Assembly (NCBI RefSeq): GCF_036227565.1
Contig: NZ_CP109460.1
Span: 496,001 to 560,000, forward strand
Reading direction: 5' to 3'
Length of the DNA stretch: 64,000 bases
From: Streptomyces sp. NBC_01454
GTDB lineage: Bacteria > Actinomycetota > Actinomycetes > Streptomycetales > Streptomycetaceae
Shown: positions 17,381-26,279 of the stretch, in pieces
Numbering within the stretch: the first letter of the stretch is position 1
Layout of the letters: each line of letters starts with the position of its first letter
Program-made: the position numbers and the translations under genes
The notes under the pieces: model-generated
What the model saw: only the letters and a program-made list of their open reading frames with translations
Database searches by the model: none
Told to the model about the DNA's origin: nothing

Positions 17381-18214
17381 TCACCCGGCTCTGGGCGCCG
17401 CCGCGTCGAAGCGCAGCACGATCACCGCGGAGTCGTCGGTGTGCCCGGTGAATTCGGCCACGCTCATCGCCACGTCGGCCACCGTGGCCGGGTCGCCGCC
17501 GGCATTGGCGCTGACCAGCCGGGTCACCTGAGCCAGCCCGGCCTCGATCGGGAACGAGGGCCCCTCGACCACCCCGTCGGTGAGCAGGACGAATGCGCCC
17601 GCCGTGGTGAACCGCCGGCGGGTCACCGGATAGTCCTCCCCCGCGACGATGCCGAGCGGCAGGCCCCCGGGGTCGTCGGCGAGGCCGTGCCGGCCGTCGG
17701 TGGTGGCCCAGATGCCGGGCACATGACCGGCCCGGGCGCTGGACAGCTCCCAGGCGACCGGGTCGAAGCGGACGAAGGTGCAGGTCGCGAAGAGCCCGCA
17801 GTCGACCGAGAGCAGCAGGTCGTTGGCCCGCCTCAGCACCTCCCCCGGGTCGGGGGCGTGGACGGCGACGGCGCGCAGCCCGAAGCGGATCTGGCCCATG
17901 AAGGCGGCCGCCTCGACGTCGTGCCCCTGCACATCGCCGATGCAGAAGGCGAGCGAGCCGTCGGGCAGCGGGAAGCCGTCGTACCAGTCGCCCCCGATGT
18001 CCAGTCCGTGCCGGGCGGGGGCGTACGTGGCGGCGGCGCGCAGGCCCGGTACCACGGGCAGGACGGTCGGCAGCATGTCGTGCTGGAGCGCCTCGGCCAG
18101 CTCCACCCGGGCCCGCTGCTTCTCGGCGCCCTCCCGCGCCTGGGCGGTCAGCCGGCCGAGCGTGGTCAGCAGATCGTCGGCGCTCGCGGACCGCGGGGGA
18201 CGACGCCGCAGCAT
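17381..18214 (-). CDS. Stand-alone SpoIIE-type PP2C phosphatase
   Basis: A 277-residue protein, essentially one PP2C domain after a short helical N-terminus (TTLGRLTAQAREGAEKQRAR). Motifs LDIGGDWYDGFPLPDG, CIGDVQGHDVEAAAFMGQ and LLTDGVVEG contain the metal-binding aspartates. GHTDDSAVIVLRF closes the fold. No sensor domain is present. GGAG lies 7 nt before the ATG at 18214, setting the start. The next gene downstream in the same direction encodes a MASE1 membrane sensor without an output domain, suggesting that the two work together (inference). Confidence 0.9.
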   Translation of the reverse strand: MLRRRPPRSASADDLLTTLGRLTAQAREGAEKQRARVELAEALQHDMLPTVLPVVPGLRAAATYAPARHGLDIGGDWYDGFPLPDGSLAFCIGDVQGHDVEAAAFMGQIRFGLRAVAVHAPDPGEVLRRANDLLLSVDCGLFATCTFVRFDPVAWELSSARAGHVPGIWATTDGRHGLADDPGGLPLGIVAGEDYPVTRRRFTTAGAFVLLTDGVVEGPSFPIEAGLAQVTRLVSANAGGDPATVADVAMSVAEFTGHTDDSAVIVLRFDAAAPRAG

Positions 18215-18367
18215 GGATCGCTCCAAGGTGCGTCGGTGCAGGAGCCGCCGCGGGGCCACACTCCGTGCGGTGCTCCGCGTGGGCCGTCTGACCTGGCTTC
18301 ATGGGGACCCCTGGGGGGTCCGCCTTTCCGGGTTCATCTTATTTCTGCGGTCCGACTTCCGCTTGAC

Positions 18368-18402
18368 GGCCGTCCGGCGGGGCGCACTCCCGCCGGACGG
18401 CC
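18368..18402 (-). terminator. Strong hairpin terminator after the APC permease
   Basis: GGCCGTCCGGCGGG (18368-18381) and CCCGCCGGACGGCC (18389-18402) form a perfect 14-bp stem with a 7-nt loop, 16 nt beyond the leftward permease stop codon. Confidence 0.85.
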
Positions 18403-18417
18403 GGTCCCGCGCCGGGC

Positions 18418-20064
18418 TCAGGCGGTGGCCGCCGCGCGGGGTGCCTGCAGATGCCGGACGCCGGACCGTACCGCCCAGAAGAAGACCGCGAGCGCGAGGG
18501 CGGCGACGGTGAGGGAGTCGTACGGGGCGGGCAGCCGGCCGGAGCCCTCGAAGGTGCCCAGCCAGGAGAGCAGCGTCAGGGCGACGAGGTAGACCACCAG
18601 CCAGGCGCCGGTGCGGAGTTCGGCACCGAGCGGGCGGCGCGGGCCGGCGCCGTCGGCCTCCGGGGCGTCCTGGTCGGCCCGGGCGGCGGGGCGGCGCATG
18701 GCCAGGAAGATCAGCAGGCCGCCGAGGACGAGCGGCAGCGCGAGCCGCAGGTCCTGCCAGCCCGACCAGTAGACGAACTCGCTGGACACCACGAAGCTGA
18801 GCGGCGCGATCCAGCGCAGCCCCGGGACCCAGCCCGCGGTGTGGCCGCCCGGCTCGGCGCGGAAGACGGCGACCGCGACCGCGGAGGCGGCGTAGATCAG
18901 CAGATACATGTCGCCCATGACGCTGACGATGTCCTGCCAGCCGCCGAACGGCAGCAGGAAGACCACGATGACGACGAGGTTGATCACCAGGGCCCGGCGC
19001 GGGATGCCGAACCGCTGGTTGACCTTCATGAAGTACCGGGGAATGGTGCCGTTCTTGGCGAGCGCGTAGGTGTGCCGGGCGTCGATCGCCACGCCCACGT
19101 ACGCCGAGCCGCCGGGCGAGACCACCGCGTCCGCGTAGAGCAGGCTGGACAGCCAGTGCAGGTTGAGGATCAGGGCGAGCTGTCCGAACGGCGAGTCGAA
19201 GGAGACCCCCTGCCAGCCGTGGCCGAGCAGGTTCTCCGGGACGGTGAAGAGGAACGCCAGCTGCAGGGCCAGGTACATCAGGACGGCGAGGCCGATCCCG
19301 CTGAGGACGGCGCCGGGGATGGTCCGGCGGGGGTTGCGGGTCTCGCCGGAGAAGTCCAGCGGCGCCTGGAAGCCGTTGACGGAGTAGACGATGCCGCCGC
19401 CGGCCAGCGCGGTCAGGCAGGCGACATAGCCGTACGGCGCGAATCCGCCGTGGTCCGTCAGCCGGCCGGAGTGCCAGCCCGAGGCGATCAGCGCGATCAC
19501 GGTGACCACCGGGACGACGATCTTGAACACCGAGACCAGGTTGTTGAGCGTGGCGAACATCCGCACCGCGAACCAGTTCAGCACCGTCAGCAGCACGCTG
19601 AGCCCGGCGGCCAGGGCCAGCCCGGAGAGGGTGAGGGTGTGGCCGTTGTAGAGGCCCGGGAGGTAGTGCGCGGCGTACTGCATGATCGCGCTGATCTCGG
19701 CCGCGGTGCCGCCCACCGACAGCAGCGTGGACCAGCCGATGAGGGTGCCGACGAGCCGGCCGCTGGCGAACAGCGGCCAGCGGACCGTGCCGCCGCCCTC
19801 CGGCCGGGACGCGCCGAGCTCGATCATCACCAGGGCGACCAGTGCGCACAGCACGCCGGCGCCCACCCAGGACAGCAGTGCGGCGGGGCCGGCGGTCTGT
19901 GCCGCGTACATGGCGGCGAACAGCCAGCCGGAGCCGACGATATTGGAGAAGCCGATGCCCGTCAGCCCCCAGAAGCCCAGGTCACGGCGCAATCGGCGCT
20001 CCTGCGCCTGCACTTCCGGCGCGCCGGCGCCCTCTCCCCCGGCTGATACCTGACGCTCCGTCAC
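18418..20064 (-). CDS. APC-superfamily amino acid permease
   Basis: A 548-residue permease with twelve core membrane segments plus two near the C-terminus (TGAWLVVYLVALTLLSWLG and DSLTVAALALAVFFWAV). The first helix carries GFWGLTGIGFSNIVGSGWLF, the APC G-S/A-G signature, and helix 6 carries VYSVNGFQAPLDFSGETRNP. It probably transports amino acids or related compounds; substrate unknown. It starts with GTG at 20064, with AAGGAGG 9 nt upstream. It is about 50 residues longer than the permease at 4710-6164 and not closely similar to it. Single-gene unit with its own strong terminator. Confidence 0.9.
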   Translation of the reverse strand: MTERQVSAGGEGAGAPEVQAQERRLRRDLGFWGLTGIGFSNIVGSGWLFAAMYAAQTAGPAALLSWVGAGVLCALVALVMIELGASRPEGGGTVRWPLFASGRLVGTLIGWSTLLSVGGTAAEISAIMQYAAHYLPGLYNGHTLTLSGLALAAGLSVLLTVLNWFAVRMFATLNNLVSVFKIVVPVVTVIALIASGWHSGRLTDHGGFAPYGYVACLTALAGGGIVYSVNGFQAPLDFSGETRNPRRTIPGAVLSGIGLAVLMYLALQLAFLFTVPENLLGHGWQGVSFDSPFGQLALILNLHWLSSLLYADAVVSPGGSAYVGVAIDARHTYALAKNGTIPRYFMKVNQRFGIPRRALVINLVVIVVFLLPFGGWQDIVSVMGDMYLLIYAASAVAVAVFRAEPGGHTAGWVPGLRWIAPLSFVVSSEFVYWSGWQDLRLALPLVLGGLLIFLAMRRPAARADQDAPEADGAGPRRPLGAELRTGAWLVVYLVALTLLSWLGTFEGSGRLPAPYDSLTVAALALAVFFWAVRSGVRHLQAPRAAATA

Positions 20065-20126
20065 GGAAAACGGCCTCCTTGATTCACTGTTCCGGCTCGC
20101 CGGACCCTACTCGACCGGCGGCGAGC

Positions 20127-20157
20127 GGAAATGTCCCGCTCCACCAGCGGACACTTC
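20127..20157. repeat. Imperfect inverted repeat
   Basis: GGAAATGTCCCGCT and AGCGGACACTTCC pair with one bulge and one mismatch around a 4-5 nt loop. It lies between the stop of the ArsR-type gene and the start of the permease gene, so it may be a terminator for the former or part of the latter's control region. Confidence 0.35.
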
Positions 20158-20324
20158 CTCCACACGGCGTGCCGCCACGGCGCCGGAGCGTGCGGCGTCC
20201 GGCCGGGAGGGCAGCGACCGGACGCAGGGGAACGCGGGAGCGCACGGCCGCGCGGGGCGCAGCCGACACAAAGAATTCATATGGCGAGCGACACCCGGCG
20301 GACCGCAGCGGACCGCGGCGGCAC

Positions 20325-21056
20325 TCACGCCAGCCGATCCGCCGGAATGCCGAAGGTCGCCGCCAGCCCCGCCCGGCCGGCCTCGGTGAGGTGGACGACG
20401 CGGCGGTACTTCCCGTGGCGGAGCCACTCCAGGGCGAACATCCGAGCGGTGAGCGCGGCACCGAGCCCGCCGGCGAGGTGGTGGCGCCGCTCCGCCCAGT
20501 CGACGCAGTAGCGGACGGACGCCCGGCGGCGCGGGAGCCGTTCGGTGTCGACACCGAAGGCGGTCAGCTCCGTGTGGCCGTGCGGGGTGAGCACGTAGAC
20601 GGGGTCGGCGGGATCGACGGCGTCGTCCCCGGCCGGCTCGGCGGTGAGGATGCCCTGCACCTGGAGGGCGCTCATCACGGCGACGCCCAGCCGGCCCGCG
20701 AGGTGGTCGTAGCAGAGCCGGGCGCGCAGCAGGGCCTTGGCGCGGGTGTCGGCGTTCAGCGAGCGGACCGGCAGCGGGCGGGCGATCAGGGCGAGTTGTT
20801 CCAGGGCGCGGGCGACGTCCGTCGTGGCGAGCCGGTAGTAGCGGTGGCGGCCGTCGAGTTCGACGGTCAGCAGCCGGGCGTCGAGGAGCTTGGCGAGATG
20901 TCCGCTGATGGTGGAGTTGCTGACGCCGGCCTCGGCGGCCAGGGCGCTGGCCGGCAGCGCACCGCCGCCGGCCAGCGCCAGCAGCACCCTGGCCCGGGAG
21001 GGGTCGCCGATCACCGCCGCGACCTGGGCTATATCGGCTTCGCTGCGCACATCCAT
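20325..21056 (-). CDS. ArsR-type winged-helix transcriptional regulator
   Basis: A 243-residue regulator. The N-terminal half is an ArsR/SmtB-like winged helix (IAQVAAVIGDPSRARVLLAL, then ALAAEAGVSNSTISGHLAKL and the wing LDGRHRYYRLA). The C-terminal half is an unassigned domain ending in TEAGRAGLAATFGIPADRL. No CxC-type metal-binding pair is seen in the recognition helix, so it is probably not a metal sensor. It is divergent from an MFS exporter with a 150-bp gap, the usual layout of a local repressor and its transporter. The start is at MDVRSE; upstream there is almost no ribosome site. Confidence 0.88.
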   Translation of the reverse strand: MDVRSEADIAQVAAVIGDPSRARVLLALAGGGALPASALAAEAGVSNSTISGHLAKLLDARLLTVELDGRHRYYRLATTDVARALEQLALIARPLPVRSLNADTRAKALLRARLCYDHLAGRLGVAVMSALQVQGILTAEPAGDDAVDPADPVYVLTPHGHTELTAFGVDTERLPRRRASVRYCVDWAERRHHLAGGLGAALTARMFALEWLRHGKYRRVVHLTEAGRAGLAATFGIPADRLA

Positions 21057-21206
21057 GATTTCGACGGTACGCCGGGGATGCTTCGGCAGACAGCGAAAGG
21101 TCGCCGTACGGGTCCCGCCCCCCGGCTCCCCCCGGCTCCCACCCGGGTCCCGTACGGCGAGCACGCTTCGGCCGCCGCCGTACCGACCCGGCTCGACACT
21201 GGCCGT

Positions 21207-22613
21207 ATGCCGACGATCTGCCCGCCCGCCGCGCCCCCACGGACCACGAGCCGGAGCCCGACACTGCCGCTGGTGGCCCTCTGCCTGGGCTACTTCATGG
21301 TCATTCTGGACGTCACCGTCGTCACGGTGGCCCTCCCGGTGATCGGCACCTCCCTGCACGCCGGGGTGACCGGACTCCAGTGGGTGGTGGACGGCTACAC
21401 CGTGGTGTGCGCGGGGCTGTTGCTGTTCTGCGGCGGGCTCGGCGACCGGCTGGGCGGCAAGGCGGTGTTCCTGGGCGGGCTGCTGGTGTTCACCCTCGCC
21501 TCCGCGGGGTGCGCACTCGCCCCCACCGTCACGGTGCTGGTCGTGGCGCGGCTGGTGCAGGGCCTGGGGGCGGCGCTGATGGTGCCGGCTTCGCTGGCGC
21601 TGCTGCGGACGGCGTATCCCGAACGGGCCGCGCGCGCCCGGGCGTTCGGCGTCTGGGGCACCGTCGCGGGCCTGGCCGCCGGGGCCGGGCCGGTCCTGGG
21701 CGGCGTGCTGGTCACCGGTCTCGGCTGGCGGTCGGTCTTCCTCCTCAATCTGCCCGTCGGCCTCGCCGCGCTGCTCCTGACCGTGCGTCACGTACCGCAC
21801 TCCCCCGCCGGCCGCGCCCGCCGCGGCCTGGACCTGCCGGCGCAGGCCGCGGCGGCGGTGGCGCTGGCCGCCCTGGCCACGGGGTGCATCGAGGCCGGGG
21901 CGCTGGGCTGGACCCGTCCGGCCGTTCTCGGCGCCTTCGCGGCCTCCGTGTGCGGAGCCCTCGCGTTCCTGGTCCTGGAGCGGCGTGCCCGGGCGCCGAT
22001 GCTGCCGCTCGCGCTCTTCCGCGTCCGCGCCTTCTCGGCCTCCGCGGTCATCGGCGTCCTGCTCAACGCGGGTTTCTACGGGCTGCTGTTCCTCGCCCCG
22101 CTGTACTTCCAGCAGGTGCACCACTACAGCGCACTGCGCACGGGCTGTGCGCTGCTGCCGGCCGTGGGAGTGGTGGCCCTCGGCTCCGCGCTGGCCGGAC
22201 GGCTCACGGCGCGCACCGGACCGCGGCTGCCCATGGTGGCCGGGCTGCTGGTGGGCGCGGCCGGGCTCCTCGGCTGGCTGGCGGCGGGCCCGGACACGCC
22301 CTGGGCCGCGCTGGCGGCCCCCATGGCCTGCGTCGGTTTCGGTACCGCGCTGACCATGCCGGCCTCGACCGCGGCGGTGATGGAGGCCGCGCCCGGCGAA
22401 CGCGGTGGCGTGGCGGCCGCGGTGTTCAACGCCGCACGGCAGACCGGCAGCGCCCTGGGCGTCGCGCTCTTCGGCACGCTGGTGGCCCCCGGGCTCGTAC
22501 CGGGCCTGCATCTCTCGGTGCTGATCGGCGCCGCGGGCTTCCTCACCGCGGCGGCGCTCGCCGCACGCCGGATCCCGGGCAGCGGCCGGGCGGGCGCGGC
22601 GGACCGGGGGTGA
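21207..22613 (+). CDS. MFS (DHA2-type) multidrug efflux transporter
   Basis: A 468-residue exporter. TM1 holds ILDVTVVTVALPVI, motif A-like is GGLGDRLGGKAVF, and TM5 has the antiporter motif GAGPVLGGVLV. About fourteen hydrophobic segments are countable. It likely exports a drug-like compound that is also sensed by the divergent ArsR-type regulator (inference from arrangement). The ATG at 21207 has no recognisable ribosome site, so the mRNA may be leaderless, which is common in Streptomyces. A longer open frame upstream lacks family sequence. Confidence 0.9.
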   Translation: MPTICPPAAPPRTTSRSPTLPLVALCLGYFMVILDVTVVTVALPVIGTSLHAGVTGLQWVVDGYTVVCAGLLLFCGGLGDRLGGKAVFLGGLLVFTLASAGCALAPTVTVLVVARLVQGLGAALMVPASLALLRTAYPERAARARAFGVWGTVAGLAAGAGPVLGGVLVTGLGWRSVFLLNLPVGLAALLLTVRHVPHSPAGRARRGLDLPAQAAAAVALAALATGCIEAGALGWTRPAVLGAFAASVCGALAFLVLERRARAPMLPLALFRVRAFSASAVIGVLLNAGFYGLLFLAPLYFQQVHHYSALRTGCALLPAVGVVALGSALAGRLTARTGPRLPMVAGLLVGAAGLLGWLAAGPDTPWAALAAPMACVGFGTALTMPASTAAVMEAAPGERGGVAAAVFNAARQTGSALGVALFGTLVAPGLVPGLHLSVLIGAAGFLTAAALAARRIPGSGRAGAADRG

Positions 22614-22752
22614 CCACGCGCCCGGCGTCCGCACCGGCAGGCCCGTAGGCATCTTTCGCCGGGGCGGGGTAGGAGTCGCCCGGGGAGGCCGCATCGGCAC
22701 ACGGGAGTGCCGGCGTCCCCGGGCATGCTGTAACGAGGCGAGGAGCGGACGT

Positions 22753-23007
22753 ATGACACTGCCGTGGCGGGAGAACGAGGACTGGCGCCGCCGGTATCCG
22801 CAGCCCGGTCCCGACTGGACGCAGGGCATGCCGCAGGGGCCGACGGATCCGCTGACGCCCATGGGACGAGTCGACCAGTACGGCCGGATGGGGAGCGCGC
22901 TGCGCGGTGGCGCGCTGTCGTCCTGGCAGCGGAAGGTGATCGCCGGGTTCGTCATCGGCGCGGTCGCGGTCGCCGTGGGGGCGGTCCTGCTGGCCCTCTT
23001 CGGCTGA
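22753..23007 (+). CDS. Small single-pass membrane protein
   Basis: An 84-residue protein with a polar, Pro-rich N-terminus (RENEDWRRRYPQPGPDW) and one C-terminal membrane helix (KVIAGFVIGAVAVAVGAVLLALFG). The orientation is probably N-in, tail-anchored. I do not recognise a family. GAGGAG lies 8 nt before the ATG. It converges on the AccE-like gene with a gap of about 100 nt. Function unknown. Confidence 0.75.
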   Translation: MTLPWRENEDWRRRYPQPGPDWTQGMPQGPTDPLTPMGRVDQYGRMGSALRGGALSSWQRKVIAGFVIGAVAVAVGAVLLALFG

Positions 23008-23104
23008 CCGGCCGACGGACGGTCCGGGAGCGGACGGCCGGCCCGCGGGAACCGTCCGCCGGGGAGCCCGGGAGTGCCCCAAGACCCGCCACGGCCACGC
23101 CCGT

Positions 23105-23554
23105 TCAGCAGCTCCAGCAGCCCGACCAGCAGGCCGACCGGTGGGGGCGGTGACGCCGTGCGTGGAGCCGGCCGGCGGGCCGTTCGTCCGCGTCGACGGG
23201 CGCGGCGAGGGCGCGCAGCGCGGCGATCCGCTCGCACAGCACGACGCTGAGGGCGGCGATCTCTTCCGGCCCGGCACTGCCCTTCTCGATGCGCAGCCAG
23301 GACTCGGGCACCTCCTCGGGCACCGGACAGCCGTCGGCGGGCGGCACGGCGATGCCGGCGGCCGGGCTCCCGTCACGGGGCGTGCGCTCGACCGTGGGAG
23401 TGCCCGCACCGACGGTGGCCGTGCCCGCGGCGGTGGGTGGGTGCTCCACGAGGGGGGCGGTGGCAGCGATGAGGGGGCCGGCGACGGTGGAGACGTCCGT
23501 GCCGACGGGTCCGGCCTCGCCGGTGACGGTGCTCGCGTCCGTGGTGGTGCTCAT
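23105..23554 (-). CDS. Protein with acyl-CoA carboxylase epsilon-subunit-like motif
   Basis: A protein of about 149 residues. A long Thr/Ala/Pro-rich N-terminus is followed by ESWLRIEKGSAGPEEIAAL, which resembles the conserved core of actinobacterial acyl-CoA carboxylase epsilon subunits (G-x-P-x-x-E-E-x-A-A-L). Those subunits are small and bridge the biotin and carboxyltransferase chains. No carboxylase beta subunit is adjacent, so the match is weak on context. The C-terminus is Cys/Trp-rich (ACWSGCWSC), which is unusual for the family. The start is taken at MSTTTD (23554); no ribosome site is evident. Confidence 0.5.
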   Translation of the reverse strand: MSTTTDASTVTGEAGPVGTDVSTVAGPLIAATAPLVEHPPTAAGTATVGAGTPTVERTPRDGSPAAGIAVPPADGCPVPEEVPESWLRIEKGSAGPEEIAALSVVLCERIAALRALAAPVDADERPAGRLHARRHRPHRSACWSGCWSC

Positions 23555-23846
23555 GTCTGGGGTCCATGGGCTAGGCGACGGTGCGTGGCGCATGACGGGC
23601 CGCCCCGGCGTCGCGCTGGTGCCGCGTGCGGACAGGTCACCGTCCCGACGCTACGAGCGCTCCGGGGCGGTGTCGCGCGGGGGGCGCCCCGCCTGCGCCA
23701 TTCGGACGACCCCGCCGCGGTCCCAGGCGTGATATCCGGGGCCGGGACCGTGTTGCTCCCGGCCCTCGCACCCCGGGCGACGAGCATCGCGGCCAGGGAT
23801 GTGCAGGCACGCGGCTGCCGGATGACGCAGTCAGGATGGCGGGACG

Positions 23847-25106
23847 ATGAGACGTGACCAGGCCGACGACGGGCGTGCGCCGACGCGGGACGAGGGGCGC
23901 CGGGGCTTTTTGAAGTGCGCGGCGGGGATGGCGGGTGCGGCGGCCGCCGTGGGACTCGGCGGGGAGGCCGCCGCCGTCCCCGCGTCCCGGCCGGCAACCG
24001 CCCTGCGCGAGGACCCGCAGCTGCCCGACCGGATCGCCTTCCACGGGCAGCACCAGGCCGGCATCGTGACTCCGCAGCAGCTCTTCGCCGGGTTCGTCGG
24101 CTTCGATGTGCTGGCCGAGAACCGGGAGCGCCTGAGCGAGCTGTTGCAGCGGCTCACCAAGCGGTCACGCATCCTGGCGGCGGGGGTGAAGCCGCAGGAC
24201 GAGCTGGTCGCCAAGGAGGCCCCGACCCCCGACTCGCTGACCATCACCGTCGGGGTCGGCGCCTCCCTCTTCGACGACCGGTTCGGGCTCTCCGGGCACA
24301 AGCCCCGGCATCTCAAGGCCATGCCGGCCTTCCCCGACGACCGGCTGGAGCCGGCCCGCTGCCACGGTGATCTGTCGCTGCAGATCTGCGCCCAGCACCC
24401 CGACGCGATCGTCCATGTGCTGCGCGATCTGACCCGTGAGACGGAGGGGCTGCTGCGGCCCCGCTGGCGCGCGGACGCCTTCCTCAACCCCTCGCGGCCC
24501 TCGGGGTCGCCCCGTACCTTCATCGGCTTCAAGGACGGGATCGTCAACCCGGACACCGGATCGGCCCGGGAGATGGACCGGCTGATGTGGGTGACCCCGC
24601 CCTGCGGCGAGCCGGAGTGGGCCCTGGGCGGCAGCTATCAGGTGCTGCGTCTGATCCGCTTTCACGTCGAGAAGTGGGACAAGCTGCCGGTGGACCGCCA
24701 GGAGCGGATCTTCGGCCGGCGCAAGGCGAGCGGTGCCCCCCTCGACGGCCGGAACGAGAGGGATGTGCCGCGCTACCACGACGATCCCAACGGCAAGAAG
24801 ATCCCGCTCGACTCCCACATCCGGCTGGCCAACCCCCGCACCGAGAAGACCGACAACTCCCGCTTTCTGCGCCGTAGTTACAACTATGACGCCGGTTTCG
24901 ACCGCAGCGGGAAGATGGACCTCGGGCTGGTCTTCTGCGGCTACCAGCAGAACCCGGAGCGGCAGTTCGCGACGGTGCAGCGGCGCCTGCGGCACGAGCC
25001 GCTGTCCGAGTTCGTCACCCCCATCGGGGGCGGCTACTTCTTCAACCTGCCCGGGGTGCGGGACGCCGACGACTGGTTCGGCTCCCGGCTGCTGGAGAAG
25101 ATCTGA
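23847..25106 (+). CDS. Tat-exported Dyp-type haem peroxidase (EfeB-like)
   Basis: A 419-residue peroxidase with an N-terminal twin-arginine signal (RRGFLKCAAGMAGAAAAVG, residues about 18-36), so it folds with haem in the cytoplasm and is exported. The DyP signature GFKDGIVNP (GxxDG; Asp is catalytic) is near residue 230, and the haem-ligand histidine is likely in LDSHIRLANPR. Such enzymes oxidise dyes, lignin-like phenolics or porphyrinogens using H2O2. The companion iron-transport genes efeU and efeO are not present, so this is an orphan. It shares an 18-bp-stem terminator with the convergent hydrogenase operon. Confidence 0.92.
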   Translation: MRRDQADDGRAPTRDEGRRGFLKCAAGMAGAAAAVGLGGEAAAVPASRPATALREDPQLPDRIAFHGQHQAGIVTPQQLFAGFVGFDVLAENRERLSELLQRLTKRSRILAAGVKPQDELVAKEAPTPDSLTITVGVGASLFDDRFGLSGHKPRHLKAMPAFPDDRLEPARCHGDLSLQICAQHPDAIVHVLRDLTRETEGLLRPRWRADAFLNPSRPSGSPRTFIGFKDGIVNPDTGSAREMDRLMWVTPPCGEPEWALGGSYQVLRLIRFHVEKWDKLPVDRQERIFGRRKASGAPLDGRNERDVPRYHDDPNGKKIPLDSHIRLANPRTEKTDNSRFLRRSYNYDAGFDRSGKMDLGLVFCGYQQNPERQFATVQRRLRHEPLSEFVTPIGGGYFFNLPGVRDADDWFGSRLLEKI

Positions 25107-25113
25107 GCGAAGC

Positions 25114-25156
25114 GGTGGCGGTGCCCCGGCGCCTGTGACGCCGGGGCACCGCCACC
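25114..25156. terminator. Bidirectional terminator of DyP gene and hydrogenase operon
   Basis: GGTGGCGGTGCCCCGGCG (25114-25131) and CGCCGGGGCACCGCCACC (25139-25156) form a perfect 18-bp stem with a 7-nt loop between convergent genes. Confidence 0.9.
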
Positions 25157-25169
25157 GTGCGACCGCCCC

Positions 25170-26279
25170 TCAGCAGATCCGCGGCAGCTGCTCGCCCAGC
25201 GGCAGATCGACCACCCGGGTGCCGCCCAGCGGGGTGCGGGCGACGACCATGCCGGGGTGGGTCTCGACGGTCTCGCCGATGACCGCGGCGCCGGCGCCCA
25301 GCGGGTGCGCACGCATCGCGTCCAGTACGGCGTCGGCGTGGGCACGCGGGACGAACGCCACGAGCTTGCCCTCGTTGGCGACGTACATCGGGTCCAGGCC
25401 GAGGATCGCGCAGGCGTTGGCGACGGCCGAGGGGACGGGTACGGCGCGTTCCTCGATGACGATGCCGGTACAGGAGGCGGTGGCGATCTCGCACAGCGCC
25501 GCGGCCAGTCCGCCCCGGGTGGGGTCGCGCAGCACATGCAGATCGGGGGTGACGGCGAGCATGGTCTCGACGAGGCCGCCGAGTGCCGCGCAGTCGCTCT
25601 CGATCTCCACGCCGAATTCCAGGCCCTCCCGCACACTCATGATCGCCACGCCGTGCAGGCCGATGTCACCGCTGACGATCACCACGTCGCCGGGGACGAC
25701 ACGCTGCGGCCGCAGATCGACGCCCGCCGGGATCAGTCCGATGCCGGCGGTGTTGAGGTAGACGCCGTCGCCGTGGCCGGCCTCGACGACCTTGGTGTCG
25801 CCGGTGGCCACCTCGACACCGGCCGCCCGCGCGGCCACGCCCATGGCGTCGGCGACCCCGGCGACCACCGGCATCTCGACGCCTTCCTCCAGGATGAAGC
25901 CGCAGGAGAGATAGGCGGCCCTGGCGCCGCTCATGGCGAGGTCGTTGACCGTGCCGTTGACGGCGAGATCGCCGATACAGCCGCCCGGGAAGAACAGCGG
26001 CCGCACGACGTAGGAGTCGGTGGAGAACGCCAGGCGTACGCCGCCGAGGGAGACCGCCGCGGAGTCGCCGAGCTGGGCGAGGATCTCGCCGCCGAAGGCC
26101 GGGGCGAAGATCTGCTGGACGAGTTCGGCGGACAGCGCGCCGCCACCGCCGTGCCCCATGACGACCCGGGGCTGGTCGCGGACCGGGGTGGGGCAGGTCC
26201 AGCCGGAGATGTCGACGGTGGGCAGGCCGCGGTCGGCCGGGGTGGGGGCTCCGTGGGCGGATCGGGTGGTGTCAGGCAA
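25170..26279 (-). CDS. hypE: Hydrogenase maturation protein HypE
   Basis: A 369-residue protein of the HypE/PurM-like family. With HypF it converts a carbamoyl group on its C-terminal cysteine into the CN ligand of the NiFe active site; the protein ends exactly in the required PRIC. N-terminal MGHGGGG and STDSYVV motifs bind ATP, and the [15 protein letters not shown] block is intact. A TTG at 26279 is the likely start: AGGAGG lies 9 nt upstream, and the codon overlaps the hypD stop by 8 nt, while the open frame further upstream lacks family sequence. It is the last gene of the hydrogenase operon. Confidence 0.93.
   Translation of the reverse strand: MPDTTRSAHGAPTPADRGLPTVDISGWTCPTPVRDQPRVVMGHGGGGALSAELVQQIFAPAFGGEILAQLGDSAAVSLGGVRLAFSTDSYVVRPLFFPGGCIGDLAVNGTVNDLAMSGARAAYLSCGFILEEGVEMPVVAGVADAMGVAARAAGVEVATGDTKVVEAGHGDGVYLNTAGIGLIPAGVDLRPQRVVPGDVVIVSGDIGLHGVAIMSVREGLEFGVEIESDCAALGGLVETMLAVTPDLHVLRDPTRGGLAAALCEIATASCTGIVIEERAVPVPSAVANACAILGLDPMYVANEGKLVAFVPRAHADAVLDAMRAHPLGAGAAVIGETVETHPGMVVARTPLGGTRVVDLPLGEQLPRIC

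Noticed and set aside
20325..23237. 970-codon minus-strand frame
   Set aside because: Only its last 243 codons (from 21056) are a real gene; the rest is antisense to the MFS exporter at 21207-22613.
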